Below are positions 8,216-15,418 of a stretch of 64,000 nt of DNA, one piece after another. Numbering within the stretch: the stretch's first letter is position 1; each line of letters opens with the position of its first letter. The position numbers and the translations under genes were made by a program. Below the pieces are notes generated by a model. The model worked only from the letters and a program-made list of their open reading frames with translations, was not told the DNA's origin and searched no databases. Source of the DNA: Streptomyces roseifaciens (GTDB taxonomy: Bacteria; Actinomycetota; Actinomycetes; Streptomycetales; Streptomycetaceae); contig NZ_LNBE01000004.1 in assembly GCF_001445655.1 (NCBI RefSeq), positions 1,302,001-1,366,000 on the forward strand, written 5' to 3'.

Positions 8216-9820
8216 GTGAGGAATGTGCACGTGAGGAAACGTGACCAGTGGCTTGCCGCCCCGATCGGCGCGGGGCTCGCCGCCGCCCTGCTCACCGGGT
8301 GCGGTTCGGAAGACGGCAACGCCGGCGGCACCGGTGAGTCGGTGGTCATGGGGATGTCCGACGAGGTCGTTTCCACCGACCCGGCATCCGGTTACGACCC
8401 GGGCTCCTGGGTGCTGTTCAACAACGTCTTCCAGTCGCTGATGAGCTTCCCGAAGGGGAGCACCATCCCTCAGCCGGACGCCGCGGACAAGTGCAGCTTC
8501 AAGGACGAGAGCAGCACCGTCTACCAGTGCACCCTCAAGGAGGGGCTGAAGTTCAGCAACGGCCACGACCTCACCTCCGAGGACGTCGCCCACTCCTTCA
8601 ACCGCACCCTGAAGATCAACGACGACAAGGGTCCCGCCAAGTCCCTGCTGTCCTCGATCAAGAGCATCAAGACGCCGGACAAGATGAACGTCGTCTTCGA
8701 GCTCAAGCGCTCCGACGCCACCTTCCCGCAGAAGATCGCCTCGGGTGCCGGCTCGATCGTGGACCACCAGGAATACCCCCTGGACAAGCTCCGCACCGAC
8801 GGCAAGGCGATCGGCTCCGGCGTCTACAAGCTGGACTCGTACGACGAGAAGCAGGCCAAGTTCTCGGTCAACAAGAACTACAAGGGTGGTGCGGTCGTCC
8901 AGAACCGCGGCGTCACGATGAAGTTCTTCCACGGCGAGCAGGTCGCGCTCAAGGACGCCGTCCAGAAGGGCGACATCGACCTCGCCTACCGTGGTCTGGC
9001 CATGAAGGACATCGCCGACATCGACTCGTCCGCCGGCAAGCACAACCTCAAGGTGGTCGAGGGCACCAGCGCCGAGGTCCAGCACCTGGTGTTCAACACC
9101 AAGGACCCGGTGGTCGGCAAGGTCGGCGTGCGCAAGGCCATCGCCTACCTGGTCGACCGCAGCGCCCTGGTCCGCGACGTCTACAAGCGCACCGCCGAGC
9201 CGCTGTACTCGATCGTCCCCAGCGGCATCACCGGCCACAAGACCCCGTTCTACGACACCTACGGGGACCGGCCGCAGCCCGACAAGGCCGCCGCCGCCCT
9301 GAACTCCGCGGGCATCAAGGACAAGGTCAAGCTCACGCTGTACGCCACGCCGATCCGTTACGGCCCGGGCACCGTCCCGGAGTTCCAGGCGATCGCGCAG
9401 CAGCTCAACAAGAGCGGCCTCTTCGAGGCGGACGTGAAGTCCGTCGCGCTGAAGGAGTACGAGGAGGGTGTGGCCGCCGGCCGGTACGGCGTCTACGTCA
9501 AGGGCTGGGTTCCCGACTACCCGGACCCCGACAACTTCACCGCGCCGTTCTTCGGCGAGGACAACGTGCTCTCCAACAACTACGAGTCCAAGGAGATCAC
9601 CAGCCGCATCCTGGCCACCGCCGCCAACGGCAGCCGGCCCTCCACCGTCGGCGACTACGCCAAGGTGCAGAACACCGTCGCCCAGGACGTGCCGATCCTT
9701 CCGCTGTGGCAGGGCAAGCAGTACGCCGTGGCCAACGAGCGGGTCTCCGGTCTCCAGTGGTCCCTCGACGCCTCCACCGTCTTCCGCTTCTGGGAGATCA
9801 GCAAGGCCTCGAAGGGCTGA
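8216..9820 (+). CDS. Second family-5 ABC substrate-binding lipoprotein
   Basis: 534 residues and paralogous to the preceding gene: shared blocks are LKFSNGHDLTSEDV, RSDATFPQKIASGAG, PLYSIVPSGITGH, DYPDPDNFTAPFFG and VPILPLWQGKQYAV. The lipobox is LLTGC with C29. GTG 8216 is preceded by AAGGA with a 4-nt gap; GTG 8225 and GTG 8231 in the same frame are alternatives that would also keep the signal peptide. The 70-nt gap to the first gene contains no obvious terminator, so both may be co-transcribed. A perfect 34-nt palindromic terminator follows. Divergence between the copies suggests different ligand ranges for one shared transporter (inference). Confidence 0.9.
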   Translation: MRNVHVRKRDQWLAAPIGAGLAAALLTGCGSEDGNAGGTGESVVMGMSDEVVSTDPASGYDPGSWVLFNNVFQSLMSFPKGSTIPQPDAADKCSFKDESSTVYQCTLKEGLKFSNGHDLTSEDVAHSFNRTLKINDDKGPAKSLLSSIKSIKTPDKMNVVFELKRSDATFPQKIASGAGSIVDHQEYPLDKLRTDGKAIGSGVYKLDSYDEKQAKFSVNKNYKGGAVVQNRGVTMKFFHGEQVALKDAVQKGDIDLAYRGLAMKDIADIDSSAGKHNLKVVEGTSAEVQHLVFNTKDPVVGKVGVRKAIAYLVDRSALVRDVYKRTAEPLYSIVPSGITGHKTPFYDTYGDRPQPDKAAAALNSAGIKDKVKLTLYATPIRYGPGTVPEFQAIAQQLNKSGLFEADVKSVALKEYEEGVAAGRYGVYVKGWVPDYPDPDNFTAPFFGEDNVLSNNYESKEITSRILATAANGSRPSTVGDYAKVQNTVAQDVPILPLWQGKQYAVANERVSGLQWSLDASTVFRFWEISKASKG

Positions 9821-9842
9821 CCCGGGGAAGTCCCCACAGCAC

Positions 9843-9876
9843 AGTGCCCTCCTCCGGAGCTCCGGAGGAGGGCACT
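9843..9876 (+). terminator. Palindromic terminator after the tandem binding-protein genes
   Basis: Perfect 34-nt palindrome (17-bp arms, no loop), 22 nt after the stop. It also faces the convergent response-regulator gene, so it may be bidirectional. Confidence 0.75.
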
Positions 9877-9896
9877 TGCCGTATGACCGGCGGACG

Positions 9897-9956
9897 GCCG
9901 GGCACGTGACGCCCGGGCACGTGACGCCCGGGGACGTGACGTCCGGGGACGTGAGA
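9897..9956. repeat. Four-copy 15-bp tandem repeat
   Basis: Four units of about CCCGGGCACGTGACG (9897-9911, 9912-9926, 9927-9941, 9942-9956). Units 1 and 2 differ only in the first base, unit 3 has GGAC for GCAC, and unit 4 has additional changes at its ends. It lies between the terminator and the 3' end of the convergent response-regulator gene. Confidence 0.85.
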
Positions 9957-9968
9957 CCGGCGCGGCGG

Positions 9969-10640
9969 CTACTGGGCGCCCGGGCGGACCAGACCGCTCT
10001 CGTACGCGTACACCGCGGCCTGGACGCGGTCGCGCAGGCCCAGCTTGGTCAGGACGTGCCCCACGTGCGTCTTCACCGTGGTCTCGCTGACGAACAGGTC
10101 TGCCGCGATCTCCGCGTTCGACAGGCCGCGCGCCACCAGCTTCAGCACCTCGACCTCGCGGTCGGTCAGCGTGTTCAGCGTGTCCGGCAGCGGCTCCTCG
10201 CCCGACGGCAGGTGACCCGCGTACTTGTCCAGCAGCCGCCGGGTGATGCTCGGCGCGAGCATCGCCTCGCCGCCCGCCACCACCCGGATCGCCTGGACCA
10301 GCTCATTGGCCGGCGCGTCCTTGAGCAGGAAGCCGCTCGCGCCCGCGCGCAGCGCCTCCACCACGTACTCGTCGAGGTCGAAGGTGGTCAGCACCAGGAC
10401 CTTCGCCGGGCCGTTGCGGTCCGGGCCGGTGATCTGGCGCGTCGCCTCGACGCCGTCCATCCGGGGCATCCGGATGTCCATCAGGACCACGTCGGGCTGC
10501 AGCGCCCGCACCTGGTCCAGCGCCTGCAGACCGTCCCCCGCCTCGCCCACCACCGCGAGGTCCTGTTCCGCTTCGAGAATCATCCGGAAGCCGGTGCGCA
10601 GCAGCGGCTGGTCGTCGACCAGTAGGACGCGGATCGCCAC
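9969..10640 (-). CDS. NarL/LuxR-family response regulator (orphan)
   Basis: 223-residue two-component response regulator. The receiver domain (about 1-120) has the acidic pair D9-D10, phospho-acceptor D55 in VLMDIRMP, T85 and K107 in LLKDAP. The C-terminal LuxR-type helix-turn-helix contains LTDREVEVLKLVARGLSNAEIAADLFVSETTVKTHV. No histidine kinase gene is adjacent, so its partner is elsewhere. It lies 13 nt after the RecB-like nuclease gene on the same strand, with AAGGAG before the GTG start at 10640, so the two look co-transcribed. What it regulates cannot be read from the window. Confidence 0.93.
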   Translation of the reverse strand: MAIRVLLVDDQPLLRTGFRMILEAEQDLAVVGEAGDGLQALDQVRALQPDVVLMDIRMPRMDGVEATRQITGPDRNGPAKVLVLTTFDLDEYVVEALRAGASGFLLKDAPANELVQAIRVVAGGEAMLAPSITRRLLDKYAGHLPSGEEPLPDTLNTLTDREVEVLKLVARGLSNAEIAADLFVSETTVKTHVGHVLTKLGLRDRVQAAVYAYESGLVRPGAQ

Positions 10641-10653
10641 AGGAACTCCTTCG

Positions 10654-11607
10654 CTAGACCGGGTCCATTCTGCCCTGAGCAGTCCCCTGGGCGGGCACCC
10701 GGCCGTCCCCCTGCGCCACGACGGGCAGCGGATACGGCGGGGGAGTGCCCCCGAACTCCGGGCAGACCGCCTGGTGATCGCACCAGCCGCACAGCTTCGT
10801 CGGCCGGGGCCGCCACTCGCCGGTCTCCGTGGCCAGCACGATCGCGTCCCACAGGGCCCGCAGCTTGCGCTCGACCGCCCTCAGCTCCGCCTCCACCGGG
10901 TCGTAGGTGAGGACGTCCCCGCTGCCCAGGTAGACCAGCTGGAGCCGGCGCGGCACCTTGCCCTGCAGCTTCCACAGCACCAGCGCGTAGAACGTCATCT
11001 GGAAGAGGGCCTCGGAGCGGAACTGCGGGGCCGGGGCCTTGCCGGTCTTGTAGTCCACGATGCGCACGTCGCCCGTCGGCGCGACGTCCACCCGGTCGAT
11101 GAAGCCGCGCAGCAGCGGGCCCGACTCCAGCTCCGTCTCCACGTACAGCTCGCGCTCGGCGGGCTCCAGGCGCGTGGGGTCCTCGAGCGTGAACCAGCGC
11201 TCGACCAGCCGCTCGGCGTCCCCCAGCCACTTCGCCAGCAGCTGCGGGTCGTGCGCGCCGTCCTCGCCGTGGAAGAGCTCGGCGAGCTCGGGGCGGGAGG
11301 CCAGCAGCCGCTCCCACTCGCCCGGCACCAGGCCCTTGGCCCGCGCCGCCGTGCGCTCCGCCGCCGGCGCGTCGAAGAGCCGCTCCAGCACCGCGTGCAC
11401 CACGGTGCCGCGGGTGGCCGCGGCGCTCGGCTTCTCCGGCAGCTTGTCGATCACCCGGAACCGGTACAGCAGCGGGCACTGCATGAAATCGCCCGCCCGC
11501 GACGGGGACAGGGCCTTCGGCCGCCTCGCCCCCGTGCCCGTCTCCGCAGGCCCGCGCCCCACGCCGGCTCCGGCCCGCCCCGCAGGGGCCCCACTGTCCA
11601 TACCCAT
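10654..11607 (-). CDS. RecB/Cas4-like PD-(D/E)XK nuclease with predicted Fe-S cluster
   Basis: 317 residues. The core resembles the RecB-type nuclease domain: LSPSRAGDFMQCPLLYRF near residue 35, GTVVHAVLERLFD, LRGFIDRVDV followed by VRIVDYKTGKAP (the D...D-x-K catalytic strand, near residue 190) and a Q-containing helix EALFQMTFYAL. One Cys in the first block plus three in CGWCDHQAVC at the C-terminus match the arrangement that holds a 4Fe-4S cluster in AddB and Cas4 proteins. Mycobacteria carry a similar gene beside the tRNA m1A58 methyltransferase gene, as here. It is probably a stand-alone exonuclease in DNA repair; no helicase domain is present. ATG 11607 or ATG 11601 may be the start; homology begins about 30 residues in. 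Confidence 0.87.
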   Translation of the reverse strand: MGMDSGAPAGRAGAGVGRGPAETGTGARRPKALSPSRAGDFMQCPLLYRFRVIDKLPEKPSAAATRGTVVHAVLERLFDAPAAERTAARAKGLVPGEWERLLASRPELAELFHGEDGAHDPQLLAKWLGDAERLVERWFTLEDPTRLEPAERELYVETELESGPLLRGFIDRVDVAPTGDVRIVDYKTGKAPAPQFRSEALFQMTFYALVLWKLQGKVPRRLQLVYLGSGDVLTYDPVEAELRAVERKLRALWDAIVLATETGEWRPRPTKLCGWCDHQAVCPEFGGTPPPYPLPVVAQGDGRVPAQGTAQGRMDPV

Positions 11608-11729
11608 GACAGAAAACCCTAAGGCCCGCCACCGACAGCCGGCGTCATACCATCGACCACAGACCCCTTCGCAGCATGATCGGGAGACCGCCGGTCGCCT
11701 GCGAGGGCCGCATCGGACGAGGGGACACC

Positions 11730-12965
11730 GTGGACAACAGCGGGCAGAGCAGGTCCGGCGGCGGGGGCGCCGGTGACCGGCAGCAGCCCGGGGACCGCCC
11801 CGAGCGCCCCCGCGAGGGCGGCGGCATCCTCATGGGCCGCCCCTTCGGCGTGCCCGTCTACGTGGCCCCCAGCTGGTTCCTCGTCGCCGCCCTCATCACC
11901 TGGGTCTTCGGCGGCCAGCTCGACCGCGTCCTGCCCGAGCTGGGCCGCGCGCGCTACCTGGTCTCCCTCTTCTTCGCCGTCGCCTTCTACGCCTCGGTCC
12001 TCGTCCACGAGCTCGCCCACACCGTCGCCGCACTGCGCTTCAAGCTCCCCGTACGGCGCATCCAGCTCCAGTTCTTCGGCGGCGTCTCCGAGATCGAGAA
12101 GGAGACCGAGACCCCAGGCCGCGAATTCGTCCTCGCCTTCGTCGGCCCCCTCCTCTCCCTGGTCCTCGCGGGCCTCTTCTACCTCGGCATGCTCGTCGTC
12201 GAGCCCGGCACCGTCCCCGGCGTCCTGCTGGCCGGCCTGATGGTCTCCAACCTCCTCGTCGCGGCCTTCAACCTGCTGCCCGGGCTCCCGCTCGACGGCG
12301 GCCGCATGCTCCGCGCCGTCGTCTGGAAGATCAGCGGCAAGCCCATGACCGGCACGGTCGCCGCAGCCTGGATCGGCCGCGCCCTCGCGGTCGCCGTCCT
12401 GATCGGCCTTCCGCTGCTCGCCCGCGCCGGCGGCATCGGCGCCTCCGGGGACGACCTCGGCGGCCTCGACTCCCTCACCGACGCCCTGCTCGCGGCCATC
12501 CTCGCCGCCATCATCTGGACCGGCGCCGGCAACAGCCTCCGCATGGCCCGCCTGCGCGAACGCCTCCCCGGCCTGAGCGCCCGCACCCTCACCCGCCGCG
12601 CCGTCCCCGTGCAGGCCGCCACGCCCCTGTCCGAGGCCCTGCGCCGCGCCGGGGAGGCCGGCGCCCGCGCCCTGGTCGTCGTCGACGGCCGGGGCAACCC
12701 CACCGCGCTGGTCCGGGAGGCCGCCATCGTCGGCGTCCCCGAGCACCGCCGCCCCTGGGTCGCGGTCAGCGCCCTCGCCCAGGACCTCAAGGACGGCATG
12801 CGCGTCTCCGCCGACCTCTCCGGCGAGGAGCTCCTCGACACCCTGCGCGCCACACCCGCCACGGAGTACCTGGTGGTGGAGGCGACGGGGGAGGTCTACG
12901 GCGTGCTGGCCACCACCGACGTCGAGCGGGCCTTCGTGGCCGCGATGTCCCGTACGCCCTCCTGA
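11730..12965 (+). CDS. M50 (site-2-type) intramembrane metalloprotease with CBS domains
   Basis: 411-residue membrane protein. After a Gly/Arg-rich N-terminus, MGRPFGVPVYVAPSW opens the M50B fold. The zinc site is HELAH in a membrane helix (near residue 95), with the third ligand in NLLPGLPLDGGRML near residue 185. About six hydrophobic segments follow. Residues 295 to the end resemble a pair of CBS domains, which bind adenine nucleotides. Such proteases cleave anti-sigma factors or other membrane substrates, and the CBS pair could gate activity by energy charge (inference). GTG 11730 has GAGGGGAC upstream; an in-frame ATG at 11676 lacks a ribosome site. It is divergent from the Fe-S nuclease gene and precedes trmI. 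Confidence 0.87.
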   Translation: MDNSGQSRSGGGGAGDRQQPGDRPERPREGGGILMGRPFGVPVYVAPSWFLVAALITWVFGGQLDRVLPELGRARYLVSLFFAVAFYASVLVHELAHTVAALRFKLPVRRIQLQFFGGVSEIEKETETPGREFVLAFVGPLLSLVLAGLFYLGMLVVEPGTVPGVLLAGLMVSNLLVAAFNLLPGLPLDGGRMLRAVVWKISGKPMTGTVAAAWIGRALAVAVLIGLPLLARAGGIGASGDDLGGLDSLTDALLAAILAAIIWTGAGNSLRMARLRERLPGLSARTLTRRAVPVQAATPLSEALRRAGEAGARALVVVDGRGNPTALVREAAIVGVPEHRRPWVAVSALAQDLKDGMRVSADLSGEELLDTLRATPATEYLVVEATGEVYGVLATTDVERAFVAAMSRTPS

Positions 12966-13054
12966 CCGCTCACGGCCGCACGCCCCGCCGGACCGGTGCC
13001 GCACGCCGCGCCCCGGCGGGCGCCGCCGTGTCCGTAGCCCCGCCGGATGACGGG

Positions 13055-13060
13055 TAGGCT
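13055..13060 (+). promoter_or_regulatory. -10 element of trmI, predicted leaderless transcript
   Basis: TAGGCT ends 6 nt before the ATG at 13067 and no Shine-Dalgarno sequence is present, so transcription probably starts at or next to the A of the start codon. Confidence 0.5.
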
Positions 13061-13066
13061 GGTCAC

Positions 13067-13954
13067 ATGTCCGAACCGACCGGTGCCGCCCGCCGTCGCG
13101 GGCCCTTCCAGGTCGGGGACCAGGTCCAGCTCACCGACCCCAAGGGACGCCACTACACCTTCACGCTCGAAGCCGGGAAGCAGTTCCACACCCACAAGGG
13201 TGCCTTCCCCCACGACGAGCTGATCGGTGCCCCCGAAGGCAGTGTTGTCCGTACCACGGGAAACGTCGCCTACCTCGCGCTGCGCCCCCTGCTCCCCGAC
13301 TACGTCCTGTCCATGCCCCGCGGCGCCGCCGTGGTCTACCCCAAGGACGCGGGGCAGATCCTGGCCTTCGCCGACATCTTCGCCGGCGCGCGCGTCGTCG
13401 AGGCCGGAGTGGGCTCCGGCTCGCTCAGCGCCTTCCTGCTGCGCGCCATCGGTGACCAGGGCATGCTGCACTCCTACGAGCGCCGCGCGGACTTCGCCGA
13501 GATCGCCCAGGCGAACGTCGAGCGCTACTTCGGCGGCCCGCACCCCGCCTGGCAGCTCACGGTCGGCGACCTGCAGGACAACCTGTCCGACACCGACGTC
13601 GACCGGGTCATCCTCGACATGCTCGCCCCCTGGGAGTGCCTGGAGGCCGTCTCCAAGGCGCTCGTCCCCGGCGGCATCCTCTGCTGCTACGTGGCGACCA
13701 CGACCCAGCTCGCCCGGACCGTCGAGTCCATCCGCGAGATCGGCTGCTTCGCCGAGCCGCAGCCCTGGGAGTCGATGATCCGCAACTGGCACGTCGAGGG
13801 ACTCGCCGTCCGGCCGGACCACCGCATGATCGGCCACACCGGCTTCCTCGTCACCGCCCGCCGCCTCGCGGACGGCGTCGAGCCGCCGATGCGCCGCCGC
13901 CGGCCCGCCAAGGGCGCCTACGGCGACGACTACGAGGGCCCCAACAAGGGCTGA
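13067..13954 (+). CDS. trmI: tRNA (adenine-58-N1)-methyltransferase
   Basis: 295 residues. It transfers a methyl group from S-adenosylmethionine to N1 of A58 in the tRNA T-loop, as a homotetramer in this family. The N-terminal small beta domain has FQVGDQVQLTDPKGRHYTFTLEAGKQFHTHKG-type sequence. The Rossmann domain has the SAM motif EAGVGSGSL at about residues 112-120 and VDRVILDMLAPWECLE as the catalytic-strand region. Length and blocks match the well-studied mycobacterial enzyme Rv2118c. The gene neighbourhood (RecB-like nuclease on one side, arc on the other) is also shared with mycobacteria. There is no ribosome site; the -10 hexamer 6 nt upstream suggests a leaderless mRNA. A nested hairpin follows the gene. 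Confidence 0.95.
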   Translation: MSEPTGAARRRGPFQVGDQVQLTDPKGRHYTFTLEAGKQFHTHKGAFPHDELIGAPEGSVVRTTGNVAYLALRPLLPDYVLSMPRGAAVVYPKDAGQILAFADIFAGARVVEAGVGSGSLSAFLLRAIGDQGMLHSYERRADFAEIAQANVERYFGGPHPAWQLTVGDLQDNLSDTDVDRVILDMLAPWECLEAVSKALVPGGILCCYVATTTQLARTVESIREIGCFAEPQPWESMIRNWHVEGLAVRPDHRMIGHTGFLVTARRLADGVEPPMRRRRPAKGAYGDDYEGPNKG

Positions 13955-13982
13955 CCCCCGTCATCGCGTGCACGGCACGCCG

Positions 13983-14030
13983 GGCGCCGCCACCGGGACC
14001 CCGCACCGCGGGGAACTCGGGGGCGGCGCC
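13983..14030 (+). terminator. Nested hairpin terminator after trmI
   Basis: Outer 9-bp arms GGCGCCGCC (13983-13991) and GGCGGCGCC (14022-14030) enclose an inner stem CCCCGC-ACC-GCGGGG (13999-14013). TCTTCGTTAG follows. Confidence 0.6.
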
Positions 14031-14190
14031 TCTTCGTTAGGCCCGTCCGCCGGGCCCGCCGCGGCGTCACCCGCCCGGCCTTTTCGCACGCCCTCCACCG
14101 GCGTGCCCGCTGTTCCCCGGTACGCGGGGGTGTGGCACGATGCTGATCGATTCCGCATCCCCGCAGCCACCGCCACAGGAGTCAGCGCGC

Positions 14191-14790
14191 GTGCAGCCAC
14201 CGGCAGACAGTGCCCGTCCCGCCCCTGAGCCCGCCGCGCGCCGGCCGCACACCCGCTCCGGGCCCGGCCACTGGCTGGCCACCGCCGCGGCCCTGGCCGC
14301 CGTCGTCGCGGCCGCGGTCGTCGCCGGCCCGCGCGAGGATCCCGCGCCCGCTCCGGCCGCCGCCTCCGCCGCGACCGCCGAGACCCGCGCACAGCTCGCG
14401 GCCCGCTTCCCCCTGCGCTGCGGCCCCGGCGGCGGACCCGACGTCGTCCAGCAGGTCACCAGCGACCTCGACGGCGACGGCCGGCCGGAGACGGTGGCCG
14501 TCGTGCGCTGCCGCGCCGGGGGCGGCACTCCGCCCAGCGGCGTCTACGTCCTCGCCGCGCCCCGCGAGCCGGGCGGGCGGCCCCGTGTCCTGGCCACCCT
14601 CGTGGACCCCGGGGAGAAGATGACCGTCACCGGTCTCACCGTCACCCGGGGCACCGTTTCGGCCACTCTGCTCGGCTACTCCGGCCCGAGCGTGCCCCGT
14701 TGCTGCCCGGACATGAGCCGGACCGTCGAATGGCACTGGAAGAACGGCAAGTTCGTCCTCCGCCCGATGCCCGTAGCGGGGAGTGTGTGA
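14191..14790 (+). CDS. Membrane-anchored or secreted protein of unknown function
   Basis: 199 residues, not recognised. A Pro/Ala-rich cytoplasmic stretch of about 25 residues is followed by one hydrophobic segment (ATAAALAAVVAAAVVAG, about residues 32-48), a Pro/Ala linker and an extracytoplasmic domain with four Cys. TSDLDGDGRPETVAVVRC resembles FG-GAP/calcium-site repeats found in secreted Streptomyces proteins. The CC pair in PRCCPDMSRTVEWHW is conserved-looking. GTG 14191 is chosen because AGGAG lies 9 nt upstream; ATG 14140 in frame would add 17 Pro-rich residues with no ribosome site. It converges with the ferredoxin gene four bases away. A function cannot be assigned. Confidence 0.75.
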   Translation: MQPPADSARPAPEPAARRPHTRSGPGHWLATAAALAAVVAAAVVAGPREDPAPAPAAASAATAETRAQLAARFPLRCGPGGGPDVVQQVTSDLDGDGRPETVAVVRCRAGGGTPPSGVYVLAAPREPGGRPRVLATLVDPGEKMTVTGLTVTRGTVSATLLGYSGPSVPRCCPDMSRTVEWHWKNGKFVLRPMPVAGSV

Positions 14791-14794
14791 TCCG

Positions 14795-15175
14795 TTACCC
14801 GGCGTCCGGGCCGTAGATCTCCACCTTGTCCGAAATGCGGCGGACATGAATGCAGTCGCCCGGGCACTCCTTGGCCGAGTCGCGGACATCCGTGAGCAGG
14901 GGAAGCGGCACGGGCGTCGTCGCGCCCGGCTCCTGCAGCAGCTCGTCGTCGGCGCTCTTCACATACGCCAGGCCGTCGATGTCCAGCTCGAAGACCTCGG
15001 GCGCGTACTGGGCGCAGATCCCGTCCCCCGTGCACAGGTCCTGGTCGATCCAGACCTCCAGGGCCTCTCCGTCGGCCTCCGGGGCGGGGCCCGGGCCGTC
15101 CGCTGCGGTCGCCGTGGCCCCCGGGGCCACCGGGACCCCGGCCGCCTCCGCGCGGTCGTCGTTCTGCACGGTCAT
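14795..15175 (-). CDS. Small ferredoxin (3Fe-4S/4Fe-4S type)
   Basis: 126-residue acidic electron carrier. The cluster-binding pattern is C48-x5-C54 in CTGDGICAQYAPEVFEL plus C104 in AKECPGDCIHV, the arrangement of single-cluster actinobacterial ferredoxins of the SoyB/FdxH-like group; C108 is an additional Cys. The first 40 residues are low in complexity and probably disordered. ATG 15175 is chosen over longer in-frame starts because homology begins about 40 residues later and the upstream sequence is promoter-like. Such ferredoxins usually serve cytochrome P450s or other monooxygenases; none is adjacent. It is divergent from arc, an arrangement I believe is conserved in Streptomyces, so some link to the proteasome operon is possible but unproven. 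Confidence 0.88.
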   Translation of the reverse strand: MTVQNDDRAEAAGVPVAPGATATAADGPGPAPEADGEALEVWIDQDLCTGDGICAQYAPEVFELDIDGLAYVKSADDELLQEPGATTPVPLPLLTDVRDSAKECPGDCIHVRRISDKVEIYGPDAG

Positions 15176-15352
15176 CTCGCCCTGCCGTTTCCTGCGTACG
15201 TGAATCAATTGGAGCCAGCCCTGACGGGTGTTGACCGACTCGACGATACAACCGCCCGCTTTCCGATGTTGATGGGTGGGTATTCCCCTGCTGTGGGGAC
15301 GTGCGCAAGGGTGAAGATCGGACACACTCCGACCGGGTTTGTGATCTAGGGG

Positions 15353-15380
15353 TTTCAACCTGCACCGGCCCAGGTAGGGT
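15353..15380 (+). promoter_or_regulatory. Candidate promoter of arc
   Basis: TTTCAA (15353-15358), 16-nt spacer, TAGGGT (15375-15380); the start codon follows 38 nt later with a GGAGGAGG ribosome site. The -35 match is weak. Confidence 0.4.
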
Positions 15381-15418
15381 CAGGAAGCGTCCAGCTCCCC
15401 TTGGAGGAGGTGAGGACC

